64,000 nt of DNA from Yponomeuta sedellus. Its lineage: Eukaryota; Arthropoda; Insecta; Lepidoptera; Yponomeutidae. Each line of letters starts with the position of its first letter. Within the stretch, counting starts at the first letter, position 1. Of the stretch, positions 52,724-64,000 are shown in pieces. The stretch spans positions 5,489,816 to 5,553,815 of the forward strand of contig OW203729.1 of NCBI GenBank assembly GCA_934045075.1, written 5' to 3'. A program made the translations under genes and the position numbers. The notes below the pieces were generated by a model. It was given only the letters and a program-made list of their open reading frames with translations. It was not told the origin of the DNA and ran no database searches.

Positions 52724-52936
52724 AGCCGGCCTCACACTATGGGATGTACTATAATTTTTACATCTTGAGATATAATAACTTATCGCCCGTCATACATTAA
52801 AATTTAGTTTTATAGCTATAATATTATTATAGCACAGTGTGAACAAGTTTCGTTCAAAATGTATGACTAGCGACAACTTATTATATCTCAAGACGTAATT
52901 ATATATTATATTACATCCCATAGTGAGAAGCCGGCT
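52724..52936. mobile_element. 213-bp Harbinger-like MITE
   Basis: AGCCGGCCTCACACTATGGG at the left and CCCATAGTGAGAAGCCGGCT at the right. About 60 bases are inverted with CTTGAGATATAATAACTT. TA-rich 3-bp flanks. The ends resemble the MITE at 2165. Confidence 0.75.
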
Positions 52937-53169
52937 TTATGTGGGAATATAGAATAGGATACACATAGATACATACGTACACACATACGTACGGGCCATA
53001 CATACATTACCCTACTTTGACGTTTCGCCGCAGAAAAACCATAAATACAAAAAATGTATTTCTGTAGGTTTTTTAATGTTTTCTAAGGATATACACACAG
53101 TTTTTTTTAATTATACAATTCAAATATTGTTGAACAGTAATTTTAGTGACCACGTGACTCCAATTACTG

Positions 53170-53265
53170 TTCAACATTATGAGTGACTGTATCCCGGAGA
53201 GATAGGCAGAGACCCAGGGATTGCCACTGGCCAAAGCGTCCCTTATCGACCCTTCCCACCACATA
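53170..53265 (-). mobile_element. RTE-like LINE 3' end
   Basis: Complement of GGCCAGTGGCAATCCCTGGG and CTCCGGGATACAGTCA, as at 20,880. Confidence 0.6.
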
Positions 53266-53454
53266 CAAATAAGTGGATGAATCCGGAATTAACTTTTTTT
53301 TCTGTGTGTATAAATATCATGTGACTATTTTATTCATTTATACACTTATGTACTCTATGTAGGGTATTTTTTTTACTTAGGTAATTGTTAAGGAGTTTAC
53401 TAAGGGTATATACTTTATTTGGTAGGTACACGTATAATTATAGACTCGTCTTTT

Positions 53455-53590
53455 ACAGATGATCCGACTCTCCAACGTTTACTGGAAGAAATCTCTGATA
53501 GTGATAAGCTCACCTTTGTACATGTTTCTTATATTATGTCCTGTTTTTTGTTTTCTTATTTCTTGTGCAATAATAGTAGATTAGTAAGTA
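53455..53590 (+). mobile_element. Non-LTR element 3' end
   Basis: CGTTTACTGGAAGAAATCTC, GATAAGCTCACCTTTGTACA and CTTGTGCAATAATAG, as at 30,540. Confidence 0.6.
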
Positions 53591-53600
53591 GCCAAGGGCT

Positions 53601-53695
53601 GTAAGGCATCAATTGCAGCCCGAGATATTTAGGCGCACGAGCGCAGCGAGGGCGCCTATAGTTCGAGGTGCAATTGGTGCTTACACTCGAGCTAA
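53601..53695. mobile_element. Small fold-back element
   Basis: AAGGCATCAATTGCAGCC and GGTGCAATTGGTGCTTAC are inverted ends around a GCGCACGAGCGCAGCGAGGG core. Confidence 0.45.
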
Positions 53696-54026
53696 CTATT
53701 CTGCTTTAGGTCCACTTCGATTGTGAGGTAAGTAGAAAAGAACCGGCATTACAAGAATAAAACATTTATAACTAATAGTTTTCTATTCCCGCCTTTTTCA
53801 TTAAAAAGAATCAAGGAAAGAGCTTTTTAATTTTTTTTTTTTCAAGAACGAAATTGAGCTTCGCCGGTCGATATTTAAAATTGATGACTATTATACTCAC
53901 ACAAAGACAATGCTGAATAGCAAAGCGACCTCTTTGGTCATTGGGCTGAATGCATGATGTCTATTCCCATAATGATAGTTAGATGTACGCGAACTTTTTA
54001 AAAGAAAGAAGTATTTTTAGTAATTA

Positions 54027-54184
54027 CAGTGCGTTCACATTAACTTGACGCGTGAGAGAATTGGTAACAAGGGAATCCTTTTATTTTCCCCAAGTAATGG
54101 GAATGATTTCTTATTTAACATGGTAACAGTAAACATCTCAGTGCTACCAATTCTCTCACGCATCAAGTTAATGTGAACGCACTA
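54027..54184. mobile_element. Tc1/mariner-like MITE
   Basis: 158 bp between TA dinucleotides (54025-54026, 54185-54186). Inverted repeats of about 38 bases, AGTGCGTTCACATTAACTTG... at the left, with two mismatches. Confidence 0.85.
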
Positions 54185-54516
54185 TACTTACCGCCCTAGG
54201 GCTTTTCTAGCAACATTATTACCCTAGAGCGCTAATTAGTCACCTACAAGCCCCATTCGGAGGTAATAAGAACCTACTTACGGAACATGAGAGATGTAAA
54301 GTATTACTGTATTCTAAAACATATATAAGTATATATATATTGTAAATAAATAAAGCTTCCGTTCCGAGTAGGCCTTTGTCTTGATTACTTCTGCAACAAT
54401 GTAGGTACCTATCTGAGCTAAAAGGCGCAGTGAACAGTTTTAGTAGTGTCTTAGCACTACAAACGGTTGAATGTTAAATAGGTACAGTCACCAGCTGCAC
54501 CTCAACAAACTTCTAC

Positions 54517-54830
54517 ATCTTAAGGCGCTTTTGGGTGCTAACTAGTGTGAGTAATAGAATAAAAATCATAACTTGTTTTATAATACGTTTTTGTGAAAAA
54601 GTATACATTCAAAAATCTTAATATCTGCGATAACTATTTTTAGAATATACAGCCTAGATAGTATCAAAATCATACGACATTAATTGATTTCCGCTAAAAA
54701 CGCCCGTGTTTGGTGGAAATCGATTAGAGTCCTAGGTTGTTGATCCTAAGTTCTAGACTGTTGATTCTAAAAATAGTAGTCATTTTAAGATTTATGATGT
54801 TTACTTTCTAAATATTAAAAAAGACTAAGT
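54517..54830. mobile_element. Palindromic MITE of the TTAA-ended family, decayed
   Basis: TTAAGGCGCTTTTGGGTGCT start. Imperfect central hairpin with TGATTTCCGCTAAAAACGCC. Confidence 0.65.
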
Positions 54831-57705
54831 TTGGAGTTTTTTTGTTCATTTTTTCTTCAAACTGATCTAGATTTTGAAATGGACACCTAGTTGTTCATTA
54901 AGCCGCAGTTTTTGCGCTACTTTGAATAAACCTTTTCTATATAAATAACTTGTAAATTTTATTCCATTTTATTAAAACTTTATATTGAATAGGTAGGTAA
55001 GAGCATGTTGGAGTTACAATATAACGTACAGAGGTATTCATGTACAGTAATGAGCACTAACATGTATACACTTCAGTACCTTGTCAAAGTCAAAATAGTC
55101 AATTTCTCATACATCTTACTAAATAATGTGACAACGTTTTAAGGTGTTTACATGCACGTGTACCTCATGGTACCTACCTCACCTCATCGTTTGAAATCGT
55201 CCATCCACGTAGGTCACATGCTCACAAGTACTATCTTCAAGAGAAATCATAATTATAACTTGCTGCTATATATCAGAATTTCGTTAAAATCACCTCTATT
55301 CTGAACTAATAAGCTTGCTTGTAACTTCCCACAGTGGTCTAATTTTCTTTCGAGATCGGAAACCGCAGCCCACACAGTGCTAAAACGAGCTAACTAATTT
55401 AACTTTTGTTTGGAAAGTGAAGCGACTGCCTCAGCTCGCAAGCTTGTACAACTATGTCCAGAATTCAACTGAAATATGTGAGAATGAGATAAACATATCG
55501 TGTCCTACGTACTATTATTAAGATTGAGCATAGCGCCGTCATTGATTCGTCATCAGCTCGTACAGTGACAGCTGATTTCCACATATTTGCAAGAAAGCCA
55601 TTGATTTCGCCAAACAAGCAGTGGTTTTTTAACGACTTCAAAAAAATAGGAGGTTCTCAGGTCGACGCGTATAATGCTTTTTTTATTTATCGGTTAGCAT
55701 ACTTACTAGCAATTTTTTAAGTTGCAAATACTTAGTAAAATTAATGGTATAAAAATAAGTATATTTTATTTCATTCAGCTTTGGTCTATATGTAAATAAA
55801 CCGTTAATTGCTCATCACAAGACATTCATTTATCTTATTCATAGTTTAAGAATCAATCAATATCCAAACTACTATACTGGATATTGATAATGTTTAAAAA
55901 ATCGTTTTGGTTAGGTTCACCTAGACCGAAGCTAAGAAAAAAAAGAAAAAAAAATTTTTTCTGTATTGCGCGCTTGCTGTTCACGCAGGTTGCAAACCTC
56001 TTTGGTCTCTTAAAAACTTTTATTTGTTTTTTTCGAAATATCGCGCGCTTTTTTTTTTCGCACATCGAAAATTTTCTGAAATTCGTCTGAATTTTAATTT
56101 TCGTTTTTTGTCGTTTTTCACACATTTTACTGCTTAAAAAAAACATCGCTGTCTGTGCATAGATTTTCCGCATTCTCTCCGAACTCTTCGAGCACCGGCC
56201 TGTTGGGTAAGTTACCGTTACCGTAGTACTTTACGTACCTACTACTAGCTCGTTTCGCCCACTATTTGCGTCCGTCGGAAAGGATATAGATGGCCTAGAA
56301 AAGGACGTACAGTCGACAACAGGTCCAACTTTACATTTTTGTCGCTATGTCACACATTATCGTAACCGAGTAAAGGGTGATGCGCGGTCGGCTGTACTGT
56401 ACATACGAGTCCTTTCCGCCCAACGGAAGCTACTCAATTACTCTGGCTCGAGAGGCTACGTGGGTACTTTCTTTCATATTCAATGGGACGCAATACTCAA
56501 CAAAAAATTGTTACATTTGATATGTACATTTAGTTCTTGATTATATTTACGTTGATCTTTAATTTGTTGAATTGTCTCCAGCCCGAAAAGCAGATAATAT
56601 TTAAAAAAAATTAAAACATACAAAATAAATACTTAACATATTGTTTCTAAGGTATTACGAAGTCCACGGAGTCAGCTAGTCTTTAATATGAACATTAAAG
56701 TGTTATATCTACGTAAATAATAAAGTTAATTTAACTCCAGAAGGAAATTGGTTTTCAGGTGTTTCTACCTACTCACTCATAGAGTCGCATGAGGCATTGA
56801 ATACTCATAGACGTTATAATAAGCTAGACTGTACACGACCAAGCACAGCCCAAGAGCACACAACGCACTAAGTTCAGAATTTATGAAGATCTGAGTCCAC
56901 TGAGACCAAAAATTAAAAATAAAGGCAACTTTCTATTTAGATGCTAACTTTCCTTATCAAAGAAAGTATAAACCGTTAACTATTGGTGCGATTAGTTTGT
57001 ACGTTGCTGCCTTAAAGAAAAATGTCCGCGTTCACAATTCGTTCGAACTGCACGGAATTCTAATCTAACTTTTCTAGTTTAGAACAAATTGATGGTCTGT
57101 TCTCCGGCCTCGGTTAAATCGAAATATAAGCTGGAACTAACTTGATTATTCTACGAAAGGGTTAATTTGGTACAAAAGAAAGGTTTCCAACACAGGATTA
57201 AAGTTTAGGTACAGCTGTGCCCCTGACTTTGGTCGAGACCTACATCAACATTTTTTATTTATGAATCATTGAATGTAGTAAAACAAAACTATTTTTTTCT
57301 TTTGGTGATGCTTTTATACACAAATAAGAGGTGATGCGTCCTTCCCAAATCTTTTTAAAAAAATACTATACAATACTAAAATACAATATTAATACAATAC
57401 TAAGAATAAAATTTTGAGTTTTCTTTAATTTTATAGAATTTAAAATCCACTTAATAAGTTTTCAGATAATCGCATCGAGTGATAGGCACTCACGAGCCGT
57501 CTTTTAATTATCCTCGAACCTCATAATTATTATAATGAGTGCGTATCTCACTAAGCGATTCGTTTTAAAGTAATATTGTGGATATTAAACACTTGGAACT
57601 TGACAGTCACACAACAAATAGCTCGTTTTTGAGATGCTATTATTGATGTGTCCCAATGCAATCTTTCATATGTATATGACATGTTGTTCATTAATACACC
57701 AATGT
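54831..57705. other. No gene recognised
   Basis: AT-rich. A TTCAAAAAAATAGGAGGTTC motif near 55,635 is a common lepidopteran repeat end. The Lys/Phe-rich frames around 55,860-56,170 arise from A/T homopolymers. Confidence 0.4.
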
Positions 57706-57714
57706 CACCAACTC

Positions 57715-57822
57715 GTACTTACATGCACAATTAGCATCCTTTTCACCTTGTTACTCTACATCATAGCTATTTAGTGAAAAATATTTATGGGTTCAGGTTT
57801 AATATTGTCCTGTAGTATTTTT
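57715..57822 (-). repeat. Unclassified repeat, copy 2 (inverted)
   Basis: About 100 bases complementary to 50,082-50,165 with few differences (GTTACTCTACATCATAGC; AAAATATTTATGGGTTCAGG). Confidence 0.65.
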
Positions 57823-58559
57823 TTATGTAAACTTTAAAATCCAGCCTGTTTCCTGTTTTTTTTTCAAATAAATAAAATAAATGTAGTGTAGACAAGTTTG
57901 GTACAGCATTGCGATTTTCTTCGTGTGATTTTCAGTTCCTGTAAACGTAATTAATCTTCGATGACAAGCTCACACATTCATCCATCATTTCACATTTTCA
58001 CACGCAAGTGAGTATCCAATTTTCGCTTGCGTAGCGTATGATCATATTTGAAGTACATAATATGTAGATGTAGGTACTTAATTTTTCTGAGTGATTCTTT
58101 GACTGTTCCTGGTTTTTGATGAAAGCTAGCTTGGACTATTACTTCCTGAATACTATCCGCAACTCATATTGAGCATCATATTGTCGGGAAAGTATATATT
58201 GATCAGTGGTCGTCTCTACATCAAGTCTATATTCAGGCGCCTTGAGTCAAACTGAAGATAGTACTCAAGTGCTATACCGACAGGCTTTGAAGCCCGTCAA
58301 TTGAAACAGGGTCCTCGTTCTACTGCCGTCACCAATAGAGAACAGCCGCAGAGAATATTTTCCGAGAAATTTCTCGCGAAAGGTCCAAAAGGAAAAATCC
58401 TTATACTCTTAAGTTGAAAAGATATGTATTCGTTCAATTAAGTAACTAGTTTGATCTCGAGACAAACTATTTAGTTACGGTCCTCAAGGGTAACCAGTTT
58501 TACCAAAACACCCTAACCTTCGTCGTTTCCGAGAATACGGAGCTGAAACGTGGACACTG

Positions 58560-58775
58560 ATGGCAGGACTTATCTACCGATTCAAAGTCGCTCAGCGTGC
58601 TAGCGGACCTGCGGGCTATGTTCCGACTAGCACGCTGAAGTGGCATTTACCTGATCACATATGCCGAAAAAGCGATGGTCGATAGGGCTTAAATGTTCTC
58701 GAGTGGAGACCAAGAACTGGCACGCTGCGTAGGACGCCTACCGGCTTGCTGGTCCGATGATCTAAGGCATATTCC
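58560..58775 (+). mobile_element. RTE-like LINE remnant
   Basis: CACATATGCCGAAAAAGCGA and CCAAGAACTGGCACGCTGCG, as at 31,500 and 32,150. Confidence 0.55.
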
Positions 58776-58889
58776 GGTAAGAGAGACAACATTTCCTTCA
58801 CAGATGTAGACATAGTTTTTCTTTCCAAAGAGTGTTTCAGGCAGATGTTTATTTTAATTTTAAGAAATTTGGAACTCATACTTTGCTGT

Positions 58890-59282
58890 AAGCGGTGGTA
58901 GCTCAGTGGGTAGAACCATGGACTGGCAAGCGAGAGCCCCAGGTTCGATCCCGACGGGCATGTACCAATGACTTAGTTTAATTTCAAAGTTACGTACATT
59001 TGCGAATTTGTAGTCGCAAGACCACACGCTAACGGTGAAGGAAAACATCGTGATGAAACCCGCGGCTTGGTCGGCTCCGCACGTATTGACTAGTCTTTCC
59101 TGTGTGCTAGGCCGACTAAGCTGTCAGGATGGTATAGGTGCTGGGCAAGCCTACACCATCTATAAAACCATGTCCCAGGCACTACAGCGTCGGAGTGGTC
59201 CCTTCACCCATCTAGTGTGAGTGTAGATACCATTGGACGCTGTATAAATCATCTCATTAAGTAGATGCAAAAAGGCCAATAT
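58890..59282 (+). mobile_element. tRNA-derived SINE, near full length
   Basis: Head GCGGTGGTAGCTCAGTGGG with B box AGGTTCGATCCCGAC, CATGTACCAATGACTTAG, AACGGTGAAGGAAAACATCG, CCGCACGTATTGACTAGTC and a 3' part ending TGCAAAAAGGCCAATAT. Its 3' half occurs inverted at 63,340. Confidence 0.7.
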
Positions 59283-59639
59283 CTATACTTTGCTGTGTAA
59301 TTGTTTGCTCATAATTACCTACTTAGCCACATTTTGATCTAAGTGCCTCTATTATTTATATTATTAAATTTTTATCTCATTGAGTTTAATAGATAAACTA
59401 TCAGCAATTTTCTCGTAATTTGCTTTTTTTGTAAATTACTAAGTATACATAGATGCTTTTGTATTGTTTTGTATCTTTTTAAGTAACAAGAGATTGTCTT
59501 CATGAATACTCTTATCGCATACTAAGCTCTTATCTAACGGTGAGAAATGCCTATGAATTAACAAATTTTAATAAGTTAAGTCGTTTACTGTATTTAAGTG
59601 GTTGTTGTTGATTCTGCTTTTTCTCTTTTATAAAAAAAA

Positions 59640-59730
59640 ATATTGCTGGCAGCGGCTGGATGAGGATGACCGAATACAGAAGGAAGTATGTCCAGCAGTG
59701 GACGAGTACAGACTGATTGATTAATTTAAT
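59640..59730 (+). mobile_element. RTE-like LINE 3' end
   Basis: GGCAGCGGCTGGATGAGGAT and TGTCCAGCAGTGGACG. Confidence 0.6.
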
Positions 59731-59944
59731 GACACAAAAGAATCGCTGAGTTAAGTCAGTGTTCGTCACGGTTTGGCAATAGGCAACAAATTTCAAAGAA
59801 AGTACTCGTACTAATCTTTACGAACAATACGTCCTTTACTAAAGGATCTTCTTCAATGGATCATCTTTGCCTACAAAGAGTTACCTACACCAGAACTACT
59901 CTACACTTTTCAAGCATTTGTTATAATCTTAGAGCGCTAATGGT

Positions 59945-60300
59945 CTAGCGGAACCGAGTGATTGGAATCAATCACGTCAGTTAAGCAACAACAGGCGCGA
60001 TCAGGTGCAGGATGACCGTGACCGTCCCGTGACTACCGCTAGTAGCATTTTTCGGAGCGCTTCCGTGCTTCGTAAGGCACGTTAAGCCGTTGGTGCTGAC
60101 TGTCATGTGATGGCAGTCGTTAAGGCATGTCAGACCCCTTATGGGCGACTTGAAAACTTCTGACAGTAAGGCCCGCGGCGGTCTTACGATCCTCCACCAA
60201 CCCGGACTTGGCCCCCGTGGTGGAATGTAACCTAACCTTACTGTGATGCAGGAAGAGACCCAACTCCAGCAGTGGGAACATACAAGGGTTGATATCGTAA
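59945..60300 (+). mobile_element. Full-length 5S-derived SINE
   Basis: CGGAACCGAGTGATTGG, CAGTTAAGCAACAACAGGCG, GCAGGATGACCGTGACCG (box C region altered), body, and CTCCAGCAGTGGGAACATAC end. Confidence 0.78.
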
Positions 60301-60329
60301 TAATCTTCAACCAAATGGATTATGAAAGG

Positions 60330-61795
60330 GGGAAGATAAAACACAAGAAACCGGTATGCGTGCATGCAACGACTAATAAGTGTTGATATAACGAAAGAGA
60401 TCTGTCAGGATCGTGGCAAAAGGCAAAATCTACCCTGTGTTTATGTCATATCGTGTGTTTGTCACAGACGTGGTTTTATGTCACATAATGCAGTTATTAC
60501 TACAATTAAAATTCATCCCTAGATTTACAATCGTAGAATGAGGCTCCAACGGATCCCAGGCAATCAATTTGAGCAGATCGCGAGTCCGCGGGTATCACGC
60601 GGCACGGTTACTGAGAGCCCTCTGTCCGAGACAGCCTGCGATCAATAGCCTTCATTACAGCTCCCAATCTTAACGAGCTTAGGCCACTCTCAGACTTAGG
60701 CTAATTAATTTTACCATGCCTTGTTAAAAGTACGGTAAACAGATAAACATGCCTTTATAAGATTGAGACTTTTCTTTGCTGTGTCCCCATCGGACATTCT
60801 AGTGCTCTAAAATCGTCTGTCTGTTATGTTAATGGGACAATCTGTTAATACGAACTTAAGACTGCACGTGATTTCTTTCAGACAATCTTTTCATACAGTA
60901 GAATTACAAATACTGATATGCAAGTTTGACTGCCCTTTATTTATGTGTTCATCGTGCTATTGAACATATGTTTGGTTAAGAGAGCAGGCGCAGCAAATGA
61001 AGCTAGACAAGTATTGCCAATGTCGGTAGCAAATGTAGCCATAGGAAATGTTGTTCTGCACGATAAGATAAGAATATTCTTTCTTGTACACCAGGAAAAA
61101 ACAAACAAAACATAATTATAAAGATACAGTACACTTGGCGATACGATACATTTTTCCTTCTTTCTAAGTATGTACTCACTTTCCGCCCCTCCTACACACA
61201 CACACTTTCGCTACATGTCCAATTTGTTCAACGTATGTTTCGCCCCTAATTGGTCCTCTCTTTGACGCGCAAACTCAAAGACAAGCGACTCTTTACGAGC
61301 TGATGAGTACCTAGGTAGGAACTTTTCAATGCGTCATGAATGAAGCAGTCTATTGTTTTATCGCTATAATTGTTACTTTAAGGTTATGATGAAAGCACGA
61401 GTCCGAATCTTATACGTATTATTACGCATTCAAAAATTCATCATTTCAAATTATTTATTTTTAACAGTGGTAACAATGATAGGTTCGAATCTTCTTTTTA
61501 AGTACACCTGTGTTAGGAAGAAATCTCAACAGGTTGTTTTAAAAATATACACAAAAGAATAGCAAGCTATTAAAGAAGAGACTTATGTTTATATGTACAT
61601 ATACTTATGTACTTAAGACTTTCATACTTGCTTCACAAAACAACATCTACAGAAAGACCGTAGGGGTGTCAGAGTGACAGTTAAAAAACGAACTCCTGTG
61701 ATAAGTAGTCGCACAAATCCGACGAGAACTATCAATCTGAAAATAAACCAGTAGAACAAAACTTGTTACAAAACATACTATATTAGACAATTATT
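60330..61795. other. Retroelement scraps and unique sequence
   Basis: 60,345-60,440 is an RTE-like end (GAAACCGGTATGCGTGCATG). 61,035-61,100 holds a Jockey/CR1-like end in reverse (GAATATTCTTTCTTGTACAC). The rest is unrecognised. Confidence 0.4.
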
Positions 61796-61799
61796 ATAG

Positions 61800-61925
61800 T
61801 GTGATGTCTGCAGGAAATTGCCGTTTTGGCGAAAGCAGTTTTAAGTTCTAGGTGGTTGATCTTAGGTTCTAGACTCTAGGTTCAAAAAATTGTTGTCAAA
61901 AGTATTAAGATTTATGATAGCGCCC
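61800..61925. mobile_element. Fragment of the TTAA-ended MITE family
   Basis: GTTGATCTTAGGTTCTAGAC and TATTAAGATTTATGATAG match the 3' half of the copy at 54517. Confidence 0.45.
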
Positions 61926-62004
61926 GAACGTCATCGGGCTACATGAAAGGAGTCTCCCCAAATGACGTACTTACTGAGCCCATGCGTCTGGCGCACCCTC
62001 GGCA

Positions 62005-62715
62005 ACAATCAGCATGGGTTGAATTTTTAGCCTCTAAATAGGTGTTTAAAACAATCAGCAAGTTAATACTGATTGGAAAATCCTTTCGCAACGATTGCTT
62101 CCGCTAAGAAGAAGAATAAACATCAACGCAGAATTTCAGAATTAATAGATTATATAGAGAAGATAGAAACTCTACATTTCTTCGTTTCAAACATGTTTCA
62201 AATGGTTTCAAAATACTTAATTGACAGAGTTTTCTACTTACTCTATGGAGATGTCCTGAAGATATTAATTCATGACTGTGCGTAGTGGTAGGTTTATTTC
62301 GGATATAAAAACTCGAAATACGCGTAAATCTAGTCAGCCAGTATTCCACCGAGTCGTTACTCTAGTCTATCTCGTGTCTGGACACCTTTATGGGCAAGCA
62401 CTATACTCGATAACGTTTCGGGTGACTTCAAAACTAAATTGTACAGTTTGACCTGCTGCCTATAGTAGAAGGAAGGAAGAAAGAAGATCTTAATTTAAAT
62501 CACCACGGAAACACAGAGTAAATAATCTGTAAATAATACAGAGTATATTGTAAAGAGGTTAGAAATTTCACTGATGCCCGTACTTGCCCATTGGCTCAGT
62601 TGGAAGAGCGCTGGCACGGTTAGCCAGAGGTCAGACCAGAGGTGGATTTTTTAGCCTCTAAATAAAATAATAAGGTTTTTAAAATTGTCCTAAGCACGGA
62701 TTAGTGCAACAAAAA
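62005..62715 (+). mobile_element. tRNA-derived SINE copies 10 and 11
   Basis: 62,010-62,052 holds only the 3' motif (TTTTTAGCCTCTAAATAGG). 62,515-62,715 is a longer sense copy: AATACAGAG, CACTGATGCCC, CCATTGGCTCAGTTGG, GCGCTGGCACGGTTAGCC, then the tail GTCCTAAGCACGGATTAGTG. Confidence 0.7.
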
Positions 62716-63339
62716 AAAGAATATGTAAACAGAGTAAACAAACGAAAAATATATTAATATTAATTTTCAAACAACGCAATTACTTGTCCCTGATCCCAAA
62801 CTAGGATACTTTGTGCTATGGTAACCAGACACACAAACATTGAAATACACCCAATCTGAGGCCATTTGTACAAACATAATTATGCTACCTTCCACATGTA
62901 TACAAATTACATTTGAAAGTCTTGCCTTCTGTGGATTCGTAAAGTCAATAGAGTATAGGTACGTTGTTTTTACGTTCGCTTGAAAAACCCGACAAACAAA
63001 ATGGGAAAAGAATAATTTAAAGTTTCAGATATAAACATTTATTCCGCGGAACAAGAAAAGTTGCCGCCCCACCAGTGGGCGGGCTACGTTCGATTCGACA
63101 AATTATGCAAAAAGTTGCTTTCTCAGGTGTGCGTGACCGCTGGAGCCTAAGACTGAGCTTTGGGCCCATCGTGAATATACAGCTGACAGTAAAACACATT
63201 AATATATAAACTCTCACAGAGTCTCGGGAGGTCGCGTTTACAATAAAAATCAGTGAAGCGGTGTCGGAGGAGTTCAATTACAAACACTGTGTTATAGACA
63301 TTAGACATATACCTACATCTAACCATACATAATAATAAT

Positions 63340-63866
63340 ATTGGCCTTTTTGCATCTACTTAATGAGATGATTTACCTATACAACGTCCAGTGGTATCTT
63401 CACTCACACTAGATAGGTGACGGGACCACTCCGACGCTGTAGTGCCTGGGACATGGTATCCTGAGTGCTTAGTGCGAGTTTTTTAACTACTCGATCGCGT
63501 TAACGTAAACTCATATTTCTATGGCATCAAGGAAGCGCCACCTAGCGACAAGTATGGAAATTAAAATTGCTGAGTGCGAGTTGTAATGGTTTACGTTGAG
63601 AAGTGAACACGTTTACCAGCCAAAACACGAATAAACACGAGTGCGAGTTGTACTGTGACAGCGTTTTGCCATTTCGAACGGTTAACTTACTCATACTCAC
63701 GACTCAATGCTCGATTAGCGCGGTAGTAAAGTTATTCGATTGGATCTGTCAAACTCGCACTAAGCACTCTGACAGCTTAGTCGACGTGAAGGAAAACATC
63801 GTGAGGAAACCTGCAGTTTGGTTGGCTCCGCACGTATTGACTAGTCTTTCCTGTGGGCTAGGCTGA
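63340..63866 (-). mobile_element. tRNA-derived SINE pieces split by a MITE
   Basis: 63,340-63,462 is the inverted counterpart of 59,155-59,282. 63,786-63,866 matches 59,035-59,110 in + orientation. The element at 63463 lies between them. Confidence 0.65.
63463..63769. mobile_element. 307-bp MITE inside the SINE
   Basis: GAGTGCTTAGTGCGAGTTT and its exact complement form 19-base ends. GAGTGCGAGTTGTA-type words recur inside. Confidence 0.75.
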
Positions 63867-63867
63867 C

Positions 63868-63960
63868 CATACATACATATTTTATATTGTAGTGTGTTTA
63901 TGTTTATTGCACATCATACTCGTAAATATAAACGAACATACAATATAAAATATGTATGTA
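63868..63960. repeat. Fold-back sequence
   Basis: ACATACATATTTTATATTGT and its complement are about 50 bases apart; probably a MITE cut off near the window end. Confidence 0.5.
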
Positions 63961-64000
63961 GGTATGTATCGGATGTTTACATCTATGTATGTACTCGTAT

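Noticed and set aside
55853..56173. Lys/Phe-rich frame
   Set aside because: Product of A and T homopolymers with no gene signals.

Overview
The window looks like a nuclear chromosome segment of a lepidopteran insect (moth or butterfly). The evidence is a POLR1E (RPA49) gene, a Dpr-type two-immunoglobulin neuronal gene with large introns, and many lepidopteran-style SINEs, RTE/Jockey-like LINE tails and palindromic MITEs. The species cannot be named from sequence alone.

Region 1 (about 1.5-15.2 kb) is an endogenous Maverick/Polinton of the adintovirus type, still largely open. On the + strand are a spliced gene of unknown function, a protein-primed family B DNA polymerase (1168 aa) and a second small spliced gene. 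Converging on these from the right is a compact minus-strand block. In transcription order it holds the packaging ATPase (frame broken), a DUF8207-type protein (N-terminal frame broken), a short fibre-like coiled-coil protein, a retrovirus-type integrase with chromodomain, a phospholipase A2-domain protein, an adenovirus-type cysteine protease, a penton-like minor capsid protein, a 48-aa protein, the double-jelly-roll major capsid protein and a small protein with a possible exonuclease-like layout. Four gene junctions in this block are 4-base ATGA stop/start overlaps. Together the genes cover replication, integration, capsid formation, maturation and packaging. I could not find terminal inverted repeats, so the ends are uncertain. 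A Harbinger-like MITE and a tRNA-derived SINE have landed inside it.

Region 2 (about 15.2-24.9 kb) is repeat-rich DNA: 5S-rRNA-derived SINEs, fold-back tRNA-derived SINEs, RTE-like LINE 3' ends, MITEs, and two near-identical copies of a 525-bp repeat.

Region 3 (24.9-47.7 kb) is the 3' part of a dpr-like gene: seven exons on the + strand whose phases all agree. They encode a long pre-Ig segment, two Ig domains and a hydrophobic C-terminus. The gene start lies upstream and was not found. Its fourth intron contains an intact single-exon POLR1E gene on the opposite strand. The introns are full of transposable elements.

Region 4 (47.7-64 kb) has no recognisable gene. It holds more copies of the same SINE, LINE and MITE families plus AT-rich unique sequence.

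The most interesting items are the adintovirus with its ATGA-coupled gene chain and unannotated 48-aa protein, and a tRNA-derived SINE family whose copies repeatedly fold back at one fixed internal site.
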